A DNA stretch of 64,000 nucleotides from Emydura subglobosa (Eukaryota; Chordata; Testudines; Chelidae): assembly GCA_007922225.1 (NCBI GenBank), contig ML679956.1:70982111-71046110 (forward strand), given 5' to 3'. Below are positions 46,316-57,270 of this stretch, piece by piece. Made by a program: the position numbers and the translations under genes. A model generated the notes under the pieces. It was not told where the DNA came from. It searched no databases and saw only the letters and a list, made by a program, of their open reading frames with translations. How positions within the stretch are numbered: position 1 is the stretch's first letter; each line of letters opens with the position of its first letter.

Positions 46316-46691
46316 AGGGTGGGATTCACCAGGGGGAGTTCGACTGCTACTTGAGGCATCTAAGACCAATATTTAGGCACCACCGGGATTCACAAAACCA
46401 CAGCTCAGCTCAGCTGCCACCTGCCCCTGCGAAAGCTACAGTTCGTAGGTGCCTACATTTCCACCATTCAAGTCGCCAAGACACCTAGATTTCTGTAACG
46501 GGCCATGCACAGTGCTGCCTCAGTCCTGACATCGCCCAGCAGCTCCACACCTAAGTCACGCCTAAGCCCCAGCAAGATTCACATAGTAAGTGTTTCCCTG
46601 CCTAGCTCCCCGTTATGCTCTGAGCACGTCTAAACTCACACAGGAAGTGTGTGTGTAGGAGGTAGGGGGTGTCTTCCTTCCTCTTGACCTT

Positions 46692-46729
46692 TAGCCCAGT
46701 AGTTGAAGCACTCATGCAGGTTCAAATCT
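46692..46729 (+). repeat. tRNA-like module 1
   Basis: A-box-like 'tagcccagtag' (46692-46702) and B-box-like 'ggttcaaatct' (46719-46729), separated by 16 bases. These match Pol III internal promoter consensus elements only loosely; the short spacing and lack of an acceptor stem rule out a real tRNA. Confidence 0.4.
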
Positions 46730-46910
46730 CTCCTCTGCCTGATGTGGAGCAAGAATATGAACTAGGGTCTCCCACTTCCCAAGAGTGCCCTAAGCACTGG
46801 GCTATTGAGTACTCTGGAGCACGTCTCTCAGTCTTCCCTGTTGAAGCTATTCCACTGTGTAGCAATACTTAAATACTCATCAGGCCAGAGAGTGTGTCTG
46901 AATGACTCTA

Positions 46911-46964
46911 TAGTCCAGTGATTAGGGCACTCCCCTGGAACGTAGGAGATCCTGGTTCCAGTGA
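46911..46964 (+). repeat. tRNA-like module 2
   Basis: A-box-like 'tagtccagtga' (46911-46921) and B-box-like 'ggttccagtga' (46954-46964), 32 bases apart. Same internal order as modules 1 and 3. Confidence 0.4.
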
Positions 46965-47030
46965 ATATTTAATTATTTATACACTATGGAACAGCTTGAA
47001 CAGGAGAGAGATCTGCCCCAGAGCACCCCA

Positions 47031-47078
47031 TAGCCCAGTGGTTAGGGTACTGAGTAGGGAGCTAGGAGATTCAAGTCC
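47031..47078 (+). repeat. tRNA-like module 3
   Basis: The best module: A-box-like 'tagcccagtgg' fits TRGYNNARNNG, and B-box-like 'gattcaagtcc' (47068-47078) lies 26 bases later, close to tRNA spacing. Inverted counterparts occur at 46752-46804 and around 47102-47150. Confidence 0.45.
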
Positions 47079-47396
47079 CTGCTCCACATCAGGCAGAGAG
47101 GGAATTTGAACGTGGGTCTTCCACACGCTGGGTGAGTGCACTGACTACATTCCTATAGTTTCTAAGTAGGGCAGCACTGCCTCCTCCCGGAGTTTCCTCC
47201 TTGGTGAACCTGGGTCAGGCAAGGAACACCAGGGTGAATCCCAAGTGGAGGAAGAGGACTCCCTCCAGTCTGGATTTGTGTGTCTAAATCCCTCTTAGGG
47301 GTGGGGTTTAGGGCACACCCATCTCTTTAGCATTTCTGATTGGCTAGTTAGGCAGCTTCCAGCTCATTGTGCTGGCTTTTGTGGATCCCATTCTTA

Positions 47397-47655
47397 AAGT
47401 ATGTCTACACTAGACACATATGCAGGTCGGCTAACCCTTCCCCCGCCCCTGCAGCTGCACTCTATTTTTAGCACACTAGTTGGATCAGCACTTGCATGGG
47501 TATGTCTCCTTGAGCTGGGAACCACATCCCACCTCAAAGTGAAGATGTATCTGTAGGCACCTAACTCCCCGCAGGGATCCTGGGCACCTTACTCAGGGTT
47601 GTTAATTTTACTAGGCGGCTGAAACTGCTTTTGAAACCTAGCCCTAATCAGGCCT
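47397..47655. repeat. Foldback-element fragment plus palindrome piece
   Basis: 'agtatgtctacactagacac' to ~47560 ('cactctatttttagcacact') is half of a 3335-type element. 47575-47655 ('gcggctgaaactgcttttga') belongs to the 10555-type repeat. Both are incomplete. Confidence 0.45.
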
Positions 47656-48040
47656 TCAATTGATGCCTGCCAAGGTGAAAGGTTAGTGCACTAAACCAGC
47701 TTGCAACGCTAGTCATAACCCGCCTTCATTTCTAGCCGCAGTCATCTCACCTCCCCCTGTTGGCTATTTTGGATAGGATCCTGATCTTTCGTGTTCGGGG
47801 CACAGCAGCAGATGGTTTTGAGATCTGGTGAGGCCAAAAATGACATTATGCCCTTTTTGTGTTTAAGGGGAAATGCTACTTCTCATCCCCTCCACACCCA
47901 GAAAAATTTGTTTTAGGAAAGTCCCTGTGGGCTATGTAGGGCCAGAATGCATAACCGTATTCTGCAGGGATGTCAGCAGCTATTAGGGGAAAGCAGCTAA
48001 GGGAAATGAAGGCTGGTTTGTGGTTGAAGTGCAGCAGGGG
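47656..48040. other. No recognised feature
   Basis: Unrecognised stretch of ~385 bp. Confidence 0.4.
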
Positions 48041-48073
48041 CACCAGTGCTTAATTTGTAATTAAGCACTGGTG
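48041..48073. repeat. Perfect 15-bp hairpin
   Basis: Arms 'caccagtgcttaatt' (48041-48055) and 'aattaagcactggtg' (48059-48073) are perfectly complementary with a 3-base loop. It sits at the left edge of the GC-rich block below. Confidence 0.85.
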
Positions 48074-48585
48074 GGAGGGGAGGGCAGGGAAATGTTAATA
48101 TACCACCCTGCCAGATCCATCCCTCCTGTACAAAGGGACTGTGATCCATGCTACCTGAATCCGGATCGGGGCAGCTGCCTGGCTGGAATCCCCTGAGGGA
48201 AGAGCACCCCACCCCTCATGCAAGAGGGTGCAGGATCGAGCCCAGCTCTCACCTCCTCCTGGTGCAGGTCCCCTCCGAGCACGGCTGCTGCTGGGGACTG
48301 TGGCAGTAACCCCTGGCCGGATAACCGAGCCGTCTCTCCGCCTGGTGCATCTTGTCTGCCCTGTTCTGACTGCTCCGTGCACCTGCTCTGCTTCCCCCAC
48401 CAGGTGCCGGGGCTGCCTCCCTGAGCCTTCCTCCTGCCCCAGTGCCCCCTGCTGGATCCATCGCTCTCTTACAAAGGGGCTGCTGGAGCAGCAGCCTCCC
48501 CTCCCAGGAGGTAACAACTGGAGCCTGCAGGCTGTCCGTGTGCAGGGGTGGGCGGGACTGACAGCCTCAAAGGCGTGATCCCCCG
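48074..48585. repeat. GC-rich interspersed block
   Basis: C/G-rich sequence bounded by AT-rich DNA. A 183-codon minus-strand frame and several plus-strand frames overlap here, which fits lack of stops from high GC rather than coding. No domain is recognised. Probably a non-autonomous element whose left end is the hairpin at 48041. Confidence 0.4.
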
Positions 48586-48594
48586 GCACCAACT

Positions 48595-48965
48595 TAGCCT
48601 CCGCACAACTTAAGCAGGGAGTGGGACTTGGGAGAGGTGGGTTCAATTCCTAGCTCTGCCACAGACTCCCTGTGTGACACAGAGCCAATCACTCGGGGCC
48701 TGGACTTGGAAAAGCTATTTAGGTGCCTGTTGATTTCAATGAGAGTTCGGCACCTAAATCCCTTTGAAAATCTGGCCCTTGATCCTGCTGTGGCTGAGTT
48801 CTCTGTCTTTAAAGTGGGGAGGATGAGACTCATTTCTTTCCAATCTTCATCTTCATTTACATTGTAAATTCTGTGGGAAAGGGATGGTCTCTTACTCCGT
48901 GTTTGTGCAGTCGCCTGACTGACCTCAGCTAGGGGCTCTAAGCACGACTGTCATGCAAATAAAAT
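48595..48965 (+). repeat. MIR-like SINE with nested palindrome
   Basis: Head and core: 'gtgggttcaattcctagctc' and 'ctccctgtgtgacacagagc', to ~48695. It resumes after 48780 with 'ctgtctttaaagtggggagg', and the tail is 'attgtaaattctgtgggaaa' ending in an A/T-rich tract. The middle is occupied by a palindromic insertion. Confidence 0.75.
48696..48779. mobile_element. Palindromic insertion inside the MIR
   Basis: Left 'gggcctggacttggaaaagc' and 'tatttaggtgcctg' are mirrored by right 'ggcacctaaatccctttgaa' and 'aatctggccc'. ~84 bp, foldable into one stem. A half copy seems to sit in another MIR at 9969-10009. Confidence 0.6.
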
Positions 48966-51900
48966 AATAATTAGAACACGTCAGCAAGAACGGCACCTGC
49001 TAGGCGCAGTGTAGGCTGAAGGATAATTTTGACTTACAAGTTACTATTTCTAAAGGATAGATTTCCCAAGAAATTAACGTAGCTTCAGAGAAACAACAGG
49101 ATCGATTCCCTCGTATCATGTAATCTTTCATTATGAAATGACTTGGGTTGTTGTGCTTCTGAATGTCATTTCATCATAACCCTTCATACTCTCAGTGGAG
49201 TCTGCTTGTCCTAATAAAAATCCACCCTAGAAACATTTCAAGCCATTTTCTGTTTGACATAACTTTAGGCGTTCTAGTTTGGTCTCTGAGTCTCAGTATC
49301 TGCATTTATGAAATGAGACAGTGTTACTTACCATTCTTCAGAAAGAGCTTTGGAATTGACAGATCAAGAAGTCCTTATTATTGTGAAAACAAGAAATCTG
49401 TTCTAAAGATAGTGAATTTTAGTCTCTTTCTATTGGGGCTTTCCCAAAAGATCTGTACTGGCAGTAGAGACTTGAGGAAGTGGGTTAATCAAACTGTGTT
49501 CAGGAAGCTTTGACTGAGGAGTGTAATTGTCCTAATTAAAGGAAACTTTTCCAGGGGCAGAAATGCACTTAGTCTCTGTATGTTTTGTTGGTCATTTACT
49601 GCACACAGGAAATTGTGGCTTCACTTTTCCTTTAACAAAGATAAAAACACACACACTGCACTCTGGGTGCTTCACTTCTCTGTCGGTAAGGAAGATATTT
49701 TCTCAGCATGCAGCCATTTCCCCCTATCTTTTAAAAAAAGAATTTGATACTGATTGAATGTGCCAGAGCGATATCCCTATACTGACACCCTCCAGGAGGA
49801 CATCACAGGCGGCAGCAGTGAAAGCTTCCCGCCTTGCTGCTCCAGCCTTGACTGTGCTCCAGAACGATTTAGGATTTTCATGCACTGGAGTGAGTTTGAT
49901 ATAACTCATGATTCACAAGAGCATCATGGAAGAATGCCGCTCACCTCTTGCTAGGTTAGTAGCTGACCCCAATGGACAAAGCAGTGTGGGAGGGGCCTAG
50001 TTTCTTCCCATCCCCCACAGGGAATCCCCTCCATGAGAGAGCTCATTGGTATCTCCCCGAAGGAGTGGACAGGGAGAGCGAATGGAGCCTCCTCCTCCCC
50101 ACCAGCCTACAGGAGGCAGATTTGTACATTTCAGACGAAAAAATAAATACCATTTTTTTGGGGGGCACCTTCTGACTTTGCACAACGCTGTAACGCATTG
50201 ACCCTGTGATTCAAACCAGACCTGAAGAGACCTCAAGGAGTGGAAGCTTAGCTCGATTCCTGGGCTGTGTTCAGTCCCTTTTGTCAGAGTGGGGATCAGC
50301 TGATGCCTTCTACAGTGGTGGCTTGTGTGTGATGTCGAACCTAGATGGAGCCTCTCACACTCATCTGGAGTAAGCGGAGGACTCAGCAGGCTGAATATCC
50401 CCCAGCCACTAGTATTTAATAGTGACACTGTGCTAGCATTCCAGGGCGTCTGTCAGGATCGGGGCCTCATTGTTCTGGGTGTTGCACAAACCAGGCGTAA
50501 ACATCACATGCCAAACAATACGTATGGTAACAAAGGCAACATATATATTCCTTCTCCTATTCTTTCCCAACCTGTTGCAAATGGAAGCGTTGGTCTCACC
50601 TGTGGCTGGCCGGGATTCCACACCCCATTGTTACACTTGCTTTCACAAATGTGGCCAATGCAAAGAGGGACTGAAAGTGGCAGTCTGTTGTATTGCGGGC
50701 ATGCAGAACATTTCACAGGCACAAAGGGCAGTTCAGCACCCGACTTCAAAGTCAACGAGTTGGGGGGGGGGTCTAAAAAAACCTCCCCCTTAGCCTTTAT
50801 GTCATGCTTCTTAACAAGTAATTAAAAGCTAAAAAATCATGAGTCTGCTGCTTTCATTACGTCCTAAAGCACACTTGATATATCATCACCCTATGAAATA
50901 CTCTGCCCAGATAGCATCCTACTTTAAACATGGCAAACAGTGAAGTGCTTAGCATTACAAAGGCAAAGACATCAAGGAGGCTTTGATAAAATCTGCTGAG
51001 CAGACAAGCATCACTTTGGTTGGCACCAACCAGGCTGGGGTTTTATTCCACAATGATTAAAAGCATTTCGGGAGAAGTATGCTAGCGTGTATTATAGTCG
51101 CAGGACTACGCTGCCACTAGGTGACAAAGAGTGAAACCTTTCATTATAGAGAAAGGAGATTAACCCGTTCAGTATTCTAGGAAGGAGGCTCTTTGATGGT
51201 TAAAGCTGGTCAAAAAAATTGGAACATTCATATTTTTCAGTAGGAAAAAAAGAAGGATACATTTTTCAATTTTTTCCCCCTTAACATTGTGTCCCATTTC
51301 TCAGCCAGCTCTTTTAATGGTGTATTGTACAATGGAGTCATTTCAGGGTTAGAACACAACAAGTGCACACAGCAACATTATACAATGGTTTTAGAGCAAG
51401 AAATGAAGTGTATCCAACTGAAACTGCAGAAGGAATTTAAAGGGACAAAAGCCAGGAATCTCTGAGTTGGGATTTGAGCACGACCCTGAGGCTAACAACA
51501 TCTCTACTCTTGTAAAAGGTTCCTGTTATCTTCCATGTTCTTAAGTGGCCAGCCATGCCCCCCTCCCCTTTCCCCCCTCCTACAAAGCAGATTACAAGCT
51601 TTTTGTGGCAGAGAAAGTTTTAAAAATTTGTTATCGCACCCAGCACAGTGAGGCTCAGAGAGTGACTGAAGTGTCCAAGCATTTCTGTGATGGAAATAAT
51701 CATCACCATCTGAAAAACTGCATCCTTAGCAGCACAGTGCCCTTCCAACACCCACACAGGGCTCAGCATTTACTCGGGTGCCATCTAAGTCACTAACAAC
51801 ACTTTCTGTCAAACCTGGGTTTTCCATGAATGCCTCCTGTCATAATACAACCTTGTTTAGTTTGTCAGATCTAACGAGAACGCAAACCAGAAGGTGGAAT

Positions 51901-51975
51901 GCAAAATGCCAGTTTGGAGTGAAAACACCTTTAAGGAATATTTCAGTGCAGAACAAAGCCAGTTTTTACTGTTTC
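48966..51975. other. Unrecognised 3-kb stretch
   Basis: Includes a G run near 50761 and an AAATT-rich part at 51200-51320 ('taaagctggtcaaaaaaatt', cf. the 18425 family). Many short frames on both strands (e.g. 49163-49513, 49997-50825) show no domain or conserved motif. Confidence 0.4.
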
Positions 51976-52180
51976 ACGGGGTTTAAGGCTAGAAGGGACC
52001 ATCCGATCATCTAGTCTGATCTCCTATCTATCACAGCCCATTAAGTTTCACCCAGATACCTCTGTACTAAGCCCGAAGAGTTTAGTTGGACCAAAACATT
52101 TAAGCCCTTGGGAAACTAGACTGTGTGCCACAGACAGAAATCAGGAGAGACCAGCGTTAAATACTCAGATCATCCCAGCC
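51976..52180 (-). repeat. CR1 3' fragment
   Basis: Plus-strand 'ggtttaaggctagaagggac' and 'gatcatctagtctgatctcc' are the complement of the CR1 3' end; the upstream part is diverged. 5'-truncated. Confidence 0.75.
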
Positions 52181-52329
52181 TTCACATTGGCTCTACACAA
52201 GTTATTCTAATAACGCTTGGCACTTTGGATTTAGATAGATGCTCTTGACTGGGAAAATCTAACTCCCTTTACAGATAAAGACCAATCCCCCAGTTCATAT
52301 CTGGAATTGATTACAGAGACTAAGGGATA

Positions 52330-52420
52330 TAAGAGCTAGCAATCTCCATGGATACCAACATGGATTGTGAGCTCTTTGGGGCAGGGTCTCTTACTGTTTC
52401 TTACTATGTATCTATAAGAC
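52330..52420 (+). repeat. MIR tail fragment
   Basis: 'ggattgtgagctctttgggg' followed by 'cagggtctcttactgtttct' is the tail of a MIR-like SINE. Confidence 0.5.
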
Positions 52421-52932
52421 GAAGGGGTCCCAGACTTGGGAAGATACCTTTTTATAATTGGTGTTCTGACAAAACGTCCTCCATGTCTGAAGCCTCCTCG
52501 TCACTACTAAGTCCAGAGAGCTTATCCAGTTCCTGCAAGTAAACTACAGGGAAAGGAAAACACACAAGCCTGTCTGCTGAAAAGCCATGATTGCAGTACT
52601 ACCAGCCCTGAACATTTACAAATCATGAGGCAGCCACTTCCCCGCCACACAAAAGAGTTTAGCTTTAAAATCAAGACATTTGAAAATACAAACATACATT
52701 TTGGGTTCTTGGTCTTCTGTTTTTTGAGCATCTACTTGCTCTCAGGATATGTTTTCAAGCTTTTCTCTGCAACCGTGAAGACTAAAGATTATTTTTAAAA
52801 TGAAAGCCGAGAGTCTCACATAATCACTTGCCTCCAGGAGCTGGGGATTTAAGTAAAATATCAACTATCACATGACTCACTAAAATTGCAAGTGTTGGCA
52901 ATGCTGCGATTGTTTGTTAATTGCAGAATTGT
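52421..52932. other. No recognised feature
   Basis: About 510 bp, AT-rich, nothing identifiable. Confidence 0.4.
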
Positions 52933-53757
52933 GCTAGCTGTGTTGGTCCCAAAATGTCAGAGACAAGAATGAAGTAATATGTTTTATTGGGCCAACTTCT
53001 GTTGGTGGAAGAGACAAATTTTTGAGCTTCACAGAGCTCTTCTTCAGGTCTCCTCTGGCCTTCAAACAACCCCTCAACCTTGCCAACCTCATCACCAGAA
53101 GCCCCCCACAGACCAGGACACACTGACTCAAAGTGGCACCAGACCTTGACAGAACACCAGATGCAAAACCTGCAGGCATATCTTCACTGCTGTGATGATC
53201 AATGCCCTCCACAACACACCTTTCCATGGGTCCTACACATGCCTATCACAACATGTAGTGTGCCTCATCCAGTGCATCAAAGGCCCCAGCAATAGCTACG
53301 TGGGTGAAACCAGACAATCACTCAAACTCAGACAGAAAAATGATAAAAGACAAAGCCACCATATCTCCTGTAGGCAAACACTTTTTATAAAGTGATCACT
53401 GCATATCTGACTTACCAGTCTTTATCTTCAAAGGAAGCCTGCACAACACCTTCAAAACACAAGCCTGGGAGCTTAAATTCATAACTGCTAGATACTAAAA
53501 ATCACCATCTCACCAGAGGCACTGGTTTTGTGGCTCATTAAAACAATTTGTTATCTACAACCCTCCTTTCTCCTACAACTGCAGAGATGTTAATTGTCCA
53601 CTTCATTTTAAGTGATTTCTTGCAAAACGTGTTATCTCCTTATGCTTAACATTCTATCCCACCTTGTGTTTAGATGTGACACTCTGGCTCCCTTTTCCAC
53701 TAACAGAGGCTGGTTCAGTAAAAGATACCATCTCACCCACCCTTATCTCTCTCATTG
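52933..53757 (+). mobile_element. Penelope-like element, internally deleted
   Basis: The left terminus 'ctagctgtgttggtcccaaa' leads into 'gttttattgggccaacttct' and 'gctcttcttcaggtc', the same arm as in 6137-6485. The right end 'gttcagtaaaagataccatc' and 'tcacccacccttatctctct' is its inverse. Between them is a relic of the C-terminal endonuclease region. The reverse transcriptase is absent. Confidence 0.75.
53190..53600 (+). pseudogene. GIY-YIG endonuclease relic of a Penelope-like element
   Basis: The frame from 53192 reads ...VVCLIQCIKGPSNSYVGETRQSLKLR, matching the GIY-YIG core pattern VYLIQC..C...YVGET..LK.R; the first Tyr of the usual VYL is Cys here. Beyond a stop, the next frames retain ...DLPVFIFKGSLHNTF and AWELKFITAR, typical of the domain's C-terminal half. 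In Penelope-like elements this endonuclease nicks the target for reverse transcription. The copy is inactive. Confidence 0.7.
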
Positions 53758-55333
53758 TTTGTTAATGGCTGTCTGGCATGGAAGGTGCATTTTCCAACTT
53801 CAAGCATGGGAAGTAGACAAAATATTCTACTTACCAGCATCTGGAAAGCTGTTTTCAGCGACCAGGTCACAGCTTGTTAGTGGGGTTAGCAAGGAACAAG
53901 AGGCTGCAACCAGCCCATATTTATAATATTTCTCCACCCTGGTCTAAAGACAGACAAATCCATTTTGATAATGGGGGGGGGGGGGGTTCTTTTTTTCCCC
54001 TTTATATGTCTTTGTGCAGTGCTGATCAAAGTGGTGAACAAGCCAAAATCAATGTTACCCCCTTGCAAATTAAATAGTGAGAGAGCTAAAGAGAACTTCT
54101 GGAGGGTTTTACTTTCAAATTTCCTGGTTATAGACAATTAATTTAACCCAGTCCAAAAGTGGACTCTTCCAGAGCAGGTGTGGTGGTGATGGAGACATTG
54201 GATGGGCCCTTTAAGATCAGCTGCTGAGCAGGGGTTTCATGAATGTGGAACAAGTGGAGTTGTCAGGCACTGACTGGTGGAGGACTCAGTCCTGCTTCTC
54301 CTGAAGTCAGTAGGATTCCCATTGACTTCTGTGGAGGCCAGAGGGAACCCATAAGGTCATCAAGATGGATTGCGTCCCCTGCTGTGACCTCTGCATGCTG
54401 CTCCAGTAGTGTACAGAGGCCACTCAGGAGTCAAGTTGGCTGGGGGCCGAGTTCCCGTAGTGTGGAAAGTTGTCCCTCTTGTAAGCCTCAGCACAGAGAG
54501 TGTGTTGGGGTAAGTCTGGAGGTGGGCCCATAGCAGGCGAGGCTGACAGTGATTCTGGGCTGTGTCATAGAAAACCCAGGACAGGCTGCTGTAAGTTAGA
54601 GTAGCCATGGGACTTTCTGCCCCTGGGAGCAGCCCAGAATCTGGAGTGACACAAAGTTTTTCCATCCCCAGGCTTTGCCGCTTGGAGGTGCCTGAATCAG
54701 ACCCATCTTGCAGCGAAGTGGTTATGTCTCAGCTTCCAATCAGAAATATTTTGTCCCTTGTTTTCCTTTTCCCATTCTCTTATGCAAATAAGAACCAGTG
54801 TTTTTTGAGCCGCAATGTGGGTGTAAATTTTGCTGAGGGAAACCCCAAATGGTCAATGAACAGGAATCAAATGAAGGGGTTAATTCAGTTCTGATAAAGT
54901 AAACACTTTAAATAAAAATAAAATCCTTTAAATAAAAAATAAAAAATCAAGTAAAAGGATTTAAACAGACTGAGCAGGTCAGTCTTTTTAAAAAATAAAT
55001 CTAGGTCTCTCGGTGCATTAGGGTGGTACCACACCATCAGCACCTCCATTATAAATCCCTCACAATGGAATTGGAAGTGTGAAACTTTTAAAGCTCCTTC
55101 TGTGTGGATGATAACAAGAGAGTTGTGAAATGGACCCAGCTGCGTGCTCTAGATCTGGTTGCTCATAAGCAAGCAGCTTTCGTCGGCAGGGAGTTTCAGT
55201 CCTCCTGGAAGGAATGGATGTATTTCTAAATTTACACTGTGTAGTTGTGCCCAGATACTGTGAGGACGGGTGTCTTGGAAACACATCTCACCATAAAAAT
55301 ATGATGTAACATTATGTTTCCTACCGCTCTATC
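53758..55333. other. No recognised feature
   Basis: About 1.6 kb with a 14-base G run (53973-53986) and an AAAT-rich tract (54900-54960). One short 'attgacttctgtgg' piece near 54325 recalls the palindrome family. No gene. Confidence 0.4.
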
Positions 55334-55570
55334 TAAGGGCTTGTCTGCAAAGAATAATAATATGTCTATGAAGAAAATAACTGCGTGTGTGGACACTCTT
55401 ATTCTGGAATAAGAGTGTCTTTTTCTGAATGAGCTCAATACGCTTTGGAAGTGGATTAAACTGAATCAGAAAAGGCATTCTTATTCCGGAATAAGAGTGT
55501 CCACACATGGGAGTTATTCTGAGCAAACTCTTCTGTTTTGAATTCATGCCCTGGAATAACTTTCATGGGC
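55334..55570. mobile_element. Foldback miniature element ('ggaataagag' type)
   Basis: Left arm 55377-55420 ('gtgtgtggacactcttattc', then 'tggaataagagtg') is inverted at 55476-55520 ('cattcttattccggaataag', 'agtgtccacacatggg'). Each arm is also internally palindromic ('cttattc..gaataag'), so the copy can fold as one long or two short hairpins. Left outer end 'agggcttgtctgcaaag'. Confidence 0.7.
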
Positions 55571-55572
55571 AG

Positions 55573-55650
55573 AATCATAGACTCGTGGGACTGGAAGTGA
55601 CCTTGTGTGGTCACCTAATCCTGGCCCCTGCACTTATGGCAGGGCTAAGC
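55573..55650 (-). repeat. CR1 3' tail fragment
   Basis: Plus-strand 'agaatcatagactcgtggga' and 'ctggaagtgaccttgtgtgg' are the complement of the CR1 terminus. ~80 bp. Confidence 0.75.
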
Positions 55651-55666
55651 ACTATCTTACTCCCAA

Positions 55667-55739
55667 GGGCTTGATCCAGCGCCCACTGGAGTAAGCAGAA
55701 ACCTTTCTATTGACTTCAGTGGGCCCTGTATCAGGCCCT
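55667..55739. repeat. Small palindromic repeat ('gatccagcgcc' type)
   Basis: Left 'gggcttgatccagcgcccac' is mirrored by right 'gtgggccctgtatcaggccc'. Same family as 28043-28117. Confidence 0.6.
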
Positions 55740-55769
55740 AGGTATTTATATGACCCACTCAGCTGTGGT

Positions 55770-55925
55770 AGCTGAGCACCACACAATCACTCATTACACT
55801 ATCCTCAGATCACTCCCTGCAAGATAGGGAAGTATTATGGTCCTTGTATTGCAAACAGAGACCTCAGGCACAGATGGAGTCAACTGATTTAGGGTCACTC
55901 ACAGGTTACGATACTGATCCAAACC
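55770..55925 (-). repeat. MIR-like SINE
   Basis: Plus-strand 'gcaagatagggaagtattat' and 'gacctcaggcacagatggag' with 'ttagggtcactcacaggtta' is the MIR complement. It meets the next MIR head to head. Confidence 0.6.
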
Positions 55926-55929
55926 TCTC

Positions 55930-56160
55930 TACGGTGGCACTGGAGTGGGAGTCAGGAGATCTGACACAAACTCCCTGACAAGGCCTTGGGCAAGGCAGTC
56001 TGTCTTTCTATGCTTCCATTCCCATCTGTACAACGGGATGAAACTAATTCCAGTCTGCCTAGTTCTTCAGGGCAAGGACAGTCTGTTATGCTGTGCTTGC
56101 ACAGTGCCTGGCATAATCAGAGCCCAGTCTCTTGCGGCACTACTGTAATATAATAAAAAG
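55930..56160 (+). repeat. MIR-like SINE, nearly full length
   Basis: Head 'gtggcactggagtgggagtc' with 'aggagatctgac', then 'ccttgggcaaggcagtctgt', core 'attcccatctgtacaacggg', and tail 'ttcagggcaaggacagtctg' ending 'ctactgtaatataataaaaa'. Shows the whole SINE in order. Confidence 0.8.
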
Positions 56161-56960
56161 GCCCCCGTTTGGTCTTAATTTACCTCAACTAATTCAACCC
56201 TCCCAAACCGAAACACCTATCATTTTTGTATGGCTCTGTATTGCTTTTATTCAGGATGTAATCCCTTTCCCCCCATGTGGAGGAACAATCAGAATAAGTG
56301 ATCTTTAATAAAAGGTCAGCGATTGTGGCTGGAAGCCATATTTCACTCCCAAGGGGAAATGATCCAATAGCTTTCTAGTACCAAAGCACCAGTGCCTCCA
56401 TTGTATTGAAGGCAGTTCTCCAGTGGAAGCGGGCCATTTACGAGAACATTTAGTTGTGAATATGCCCTGCTGCTGGCATAAAGGAACAAAGAAACGTACT
56501 GTACAATCTTGTGCTGATGAATACATTTATCACTTTCCATAAACTCAGCGGGACCAGCCAGTTCCATGTACCCTGAGTACTCTTACAACCCGTTTCCCTA
56601 TGAAATTGGAAAGGGGACAAAAATCAGTTACACAACTTTCCAACAACAAACCTCTATGGGATATTCACTCAGCGACCGACTGTAATTCAGAGATTCACAG
56701 ATCAACCAGCATCTTTCGTTATCAACATTTTTCTTCATCGTGGCAACATGATCACAGAAACCTTTAAAATCTACCATAGCAAACACTGAAAAGGGCTTTT
56801 ATTCTTTAAAGATCTCTCTGAATAAGAATAAATGAGGAAAATGCCGTTGCAACAGCCGGATGAAAGGAGGGTATTCATTAATGTAAACTCTTTGGGGAAG
56901 GGGCTGTTTTTTAGCTCCATGTTTCTATAGTGCCTAGAAAAGTGACTGAAGTAGGGACGA
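56161..56960. other. Mostly unrecognised; SINE tail at about 56880-56960
   Basis: 'taaactctttggggaagggg' and 'ctatagtgcctagaaaagtg' is a forward MIR tail. It is followed directly by the head of another MIR. The preceding ~700 bp are unrecognised. Confidence 0.45.
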
Positions 56961-57037
56961 ATGGTCCAGTAAAAGGGCACTAAATAGAGATCTGGGTTGA
57001 ATTTCCTACTCTAGCACAGATTTCCTATATTCAATTG

Positions 57038-57270
57038 ACTCAGGCTTGTGGGGGCTTGGAGTGTGGGGCTAAAATTAGCAGTGTAGATGTTCCTGCTCGG
57101 GCTGGAGCCTGGGCTCTGAGATCTTTCCCCCACACCAGGCTTCGGAGCCCAGGCTCCCACCCAAGCAGGAACAGCGATACTGCTATTTTTAGCCCTGCAG
57201 CCCAAGCCTCAGTCAGCTGACCCAAGCTCTGAGACTCAGCGCGGCAGGTTTTTCTCTGCAATGCAGACAT
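57038..57270. mobile_element. Foldback miniature element inside the MIR
   Basis: Left arm 'gggctaaaattagcagtgta' with 'cctgctcgggctggagcctg' is inverted at 'caggctcccacccaagcagg' with 'atactgctatttttagccct'. It ends 'tctctgcaatgcagacatgc', the family terminus. Arms are ~60 bp with a ~17-base loop. Same family as 3335-3640. Confidence 0.7.

Larger units (their letters stand above)
46316..47396. mobile_element. ~1.1-kb inverted-repeat element with tRNA-like modules
   Basis: Left end 'agggtgggattcacca'; the complement of the right end is 'taagaatgggatccaca', an imperfect terminal inverted repeat. The interior 'aggcacctaa/ttaggtgcct' motifs are mirrored. The middle third carries several tRNA-like modules, listed separately, in both orientations. 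No open frame has protein-like features. I cannot assign a transposon superfamily. Confidence 0.5.

Noticed and set aside
46692..47078. True tRNA genes
   Set aside because: A- and B-box-like motifs are present, but spacing varies and no acceptor stem or cloverleaf can be drawn.
48095..48646. 183-codon open frame on the minus strand
   Set aside because: GC-rich block with overlapping frames on both strands and no recognisable motif; it extends into the head of a MIR.
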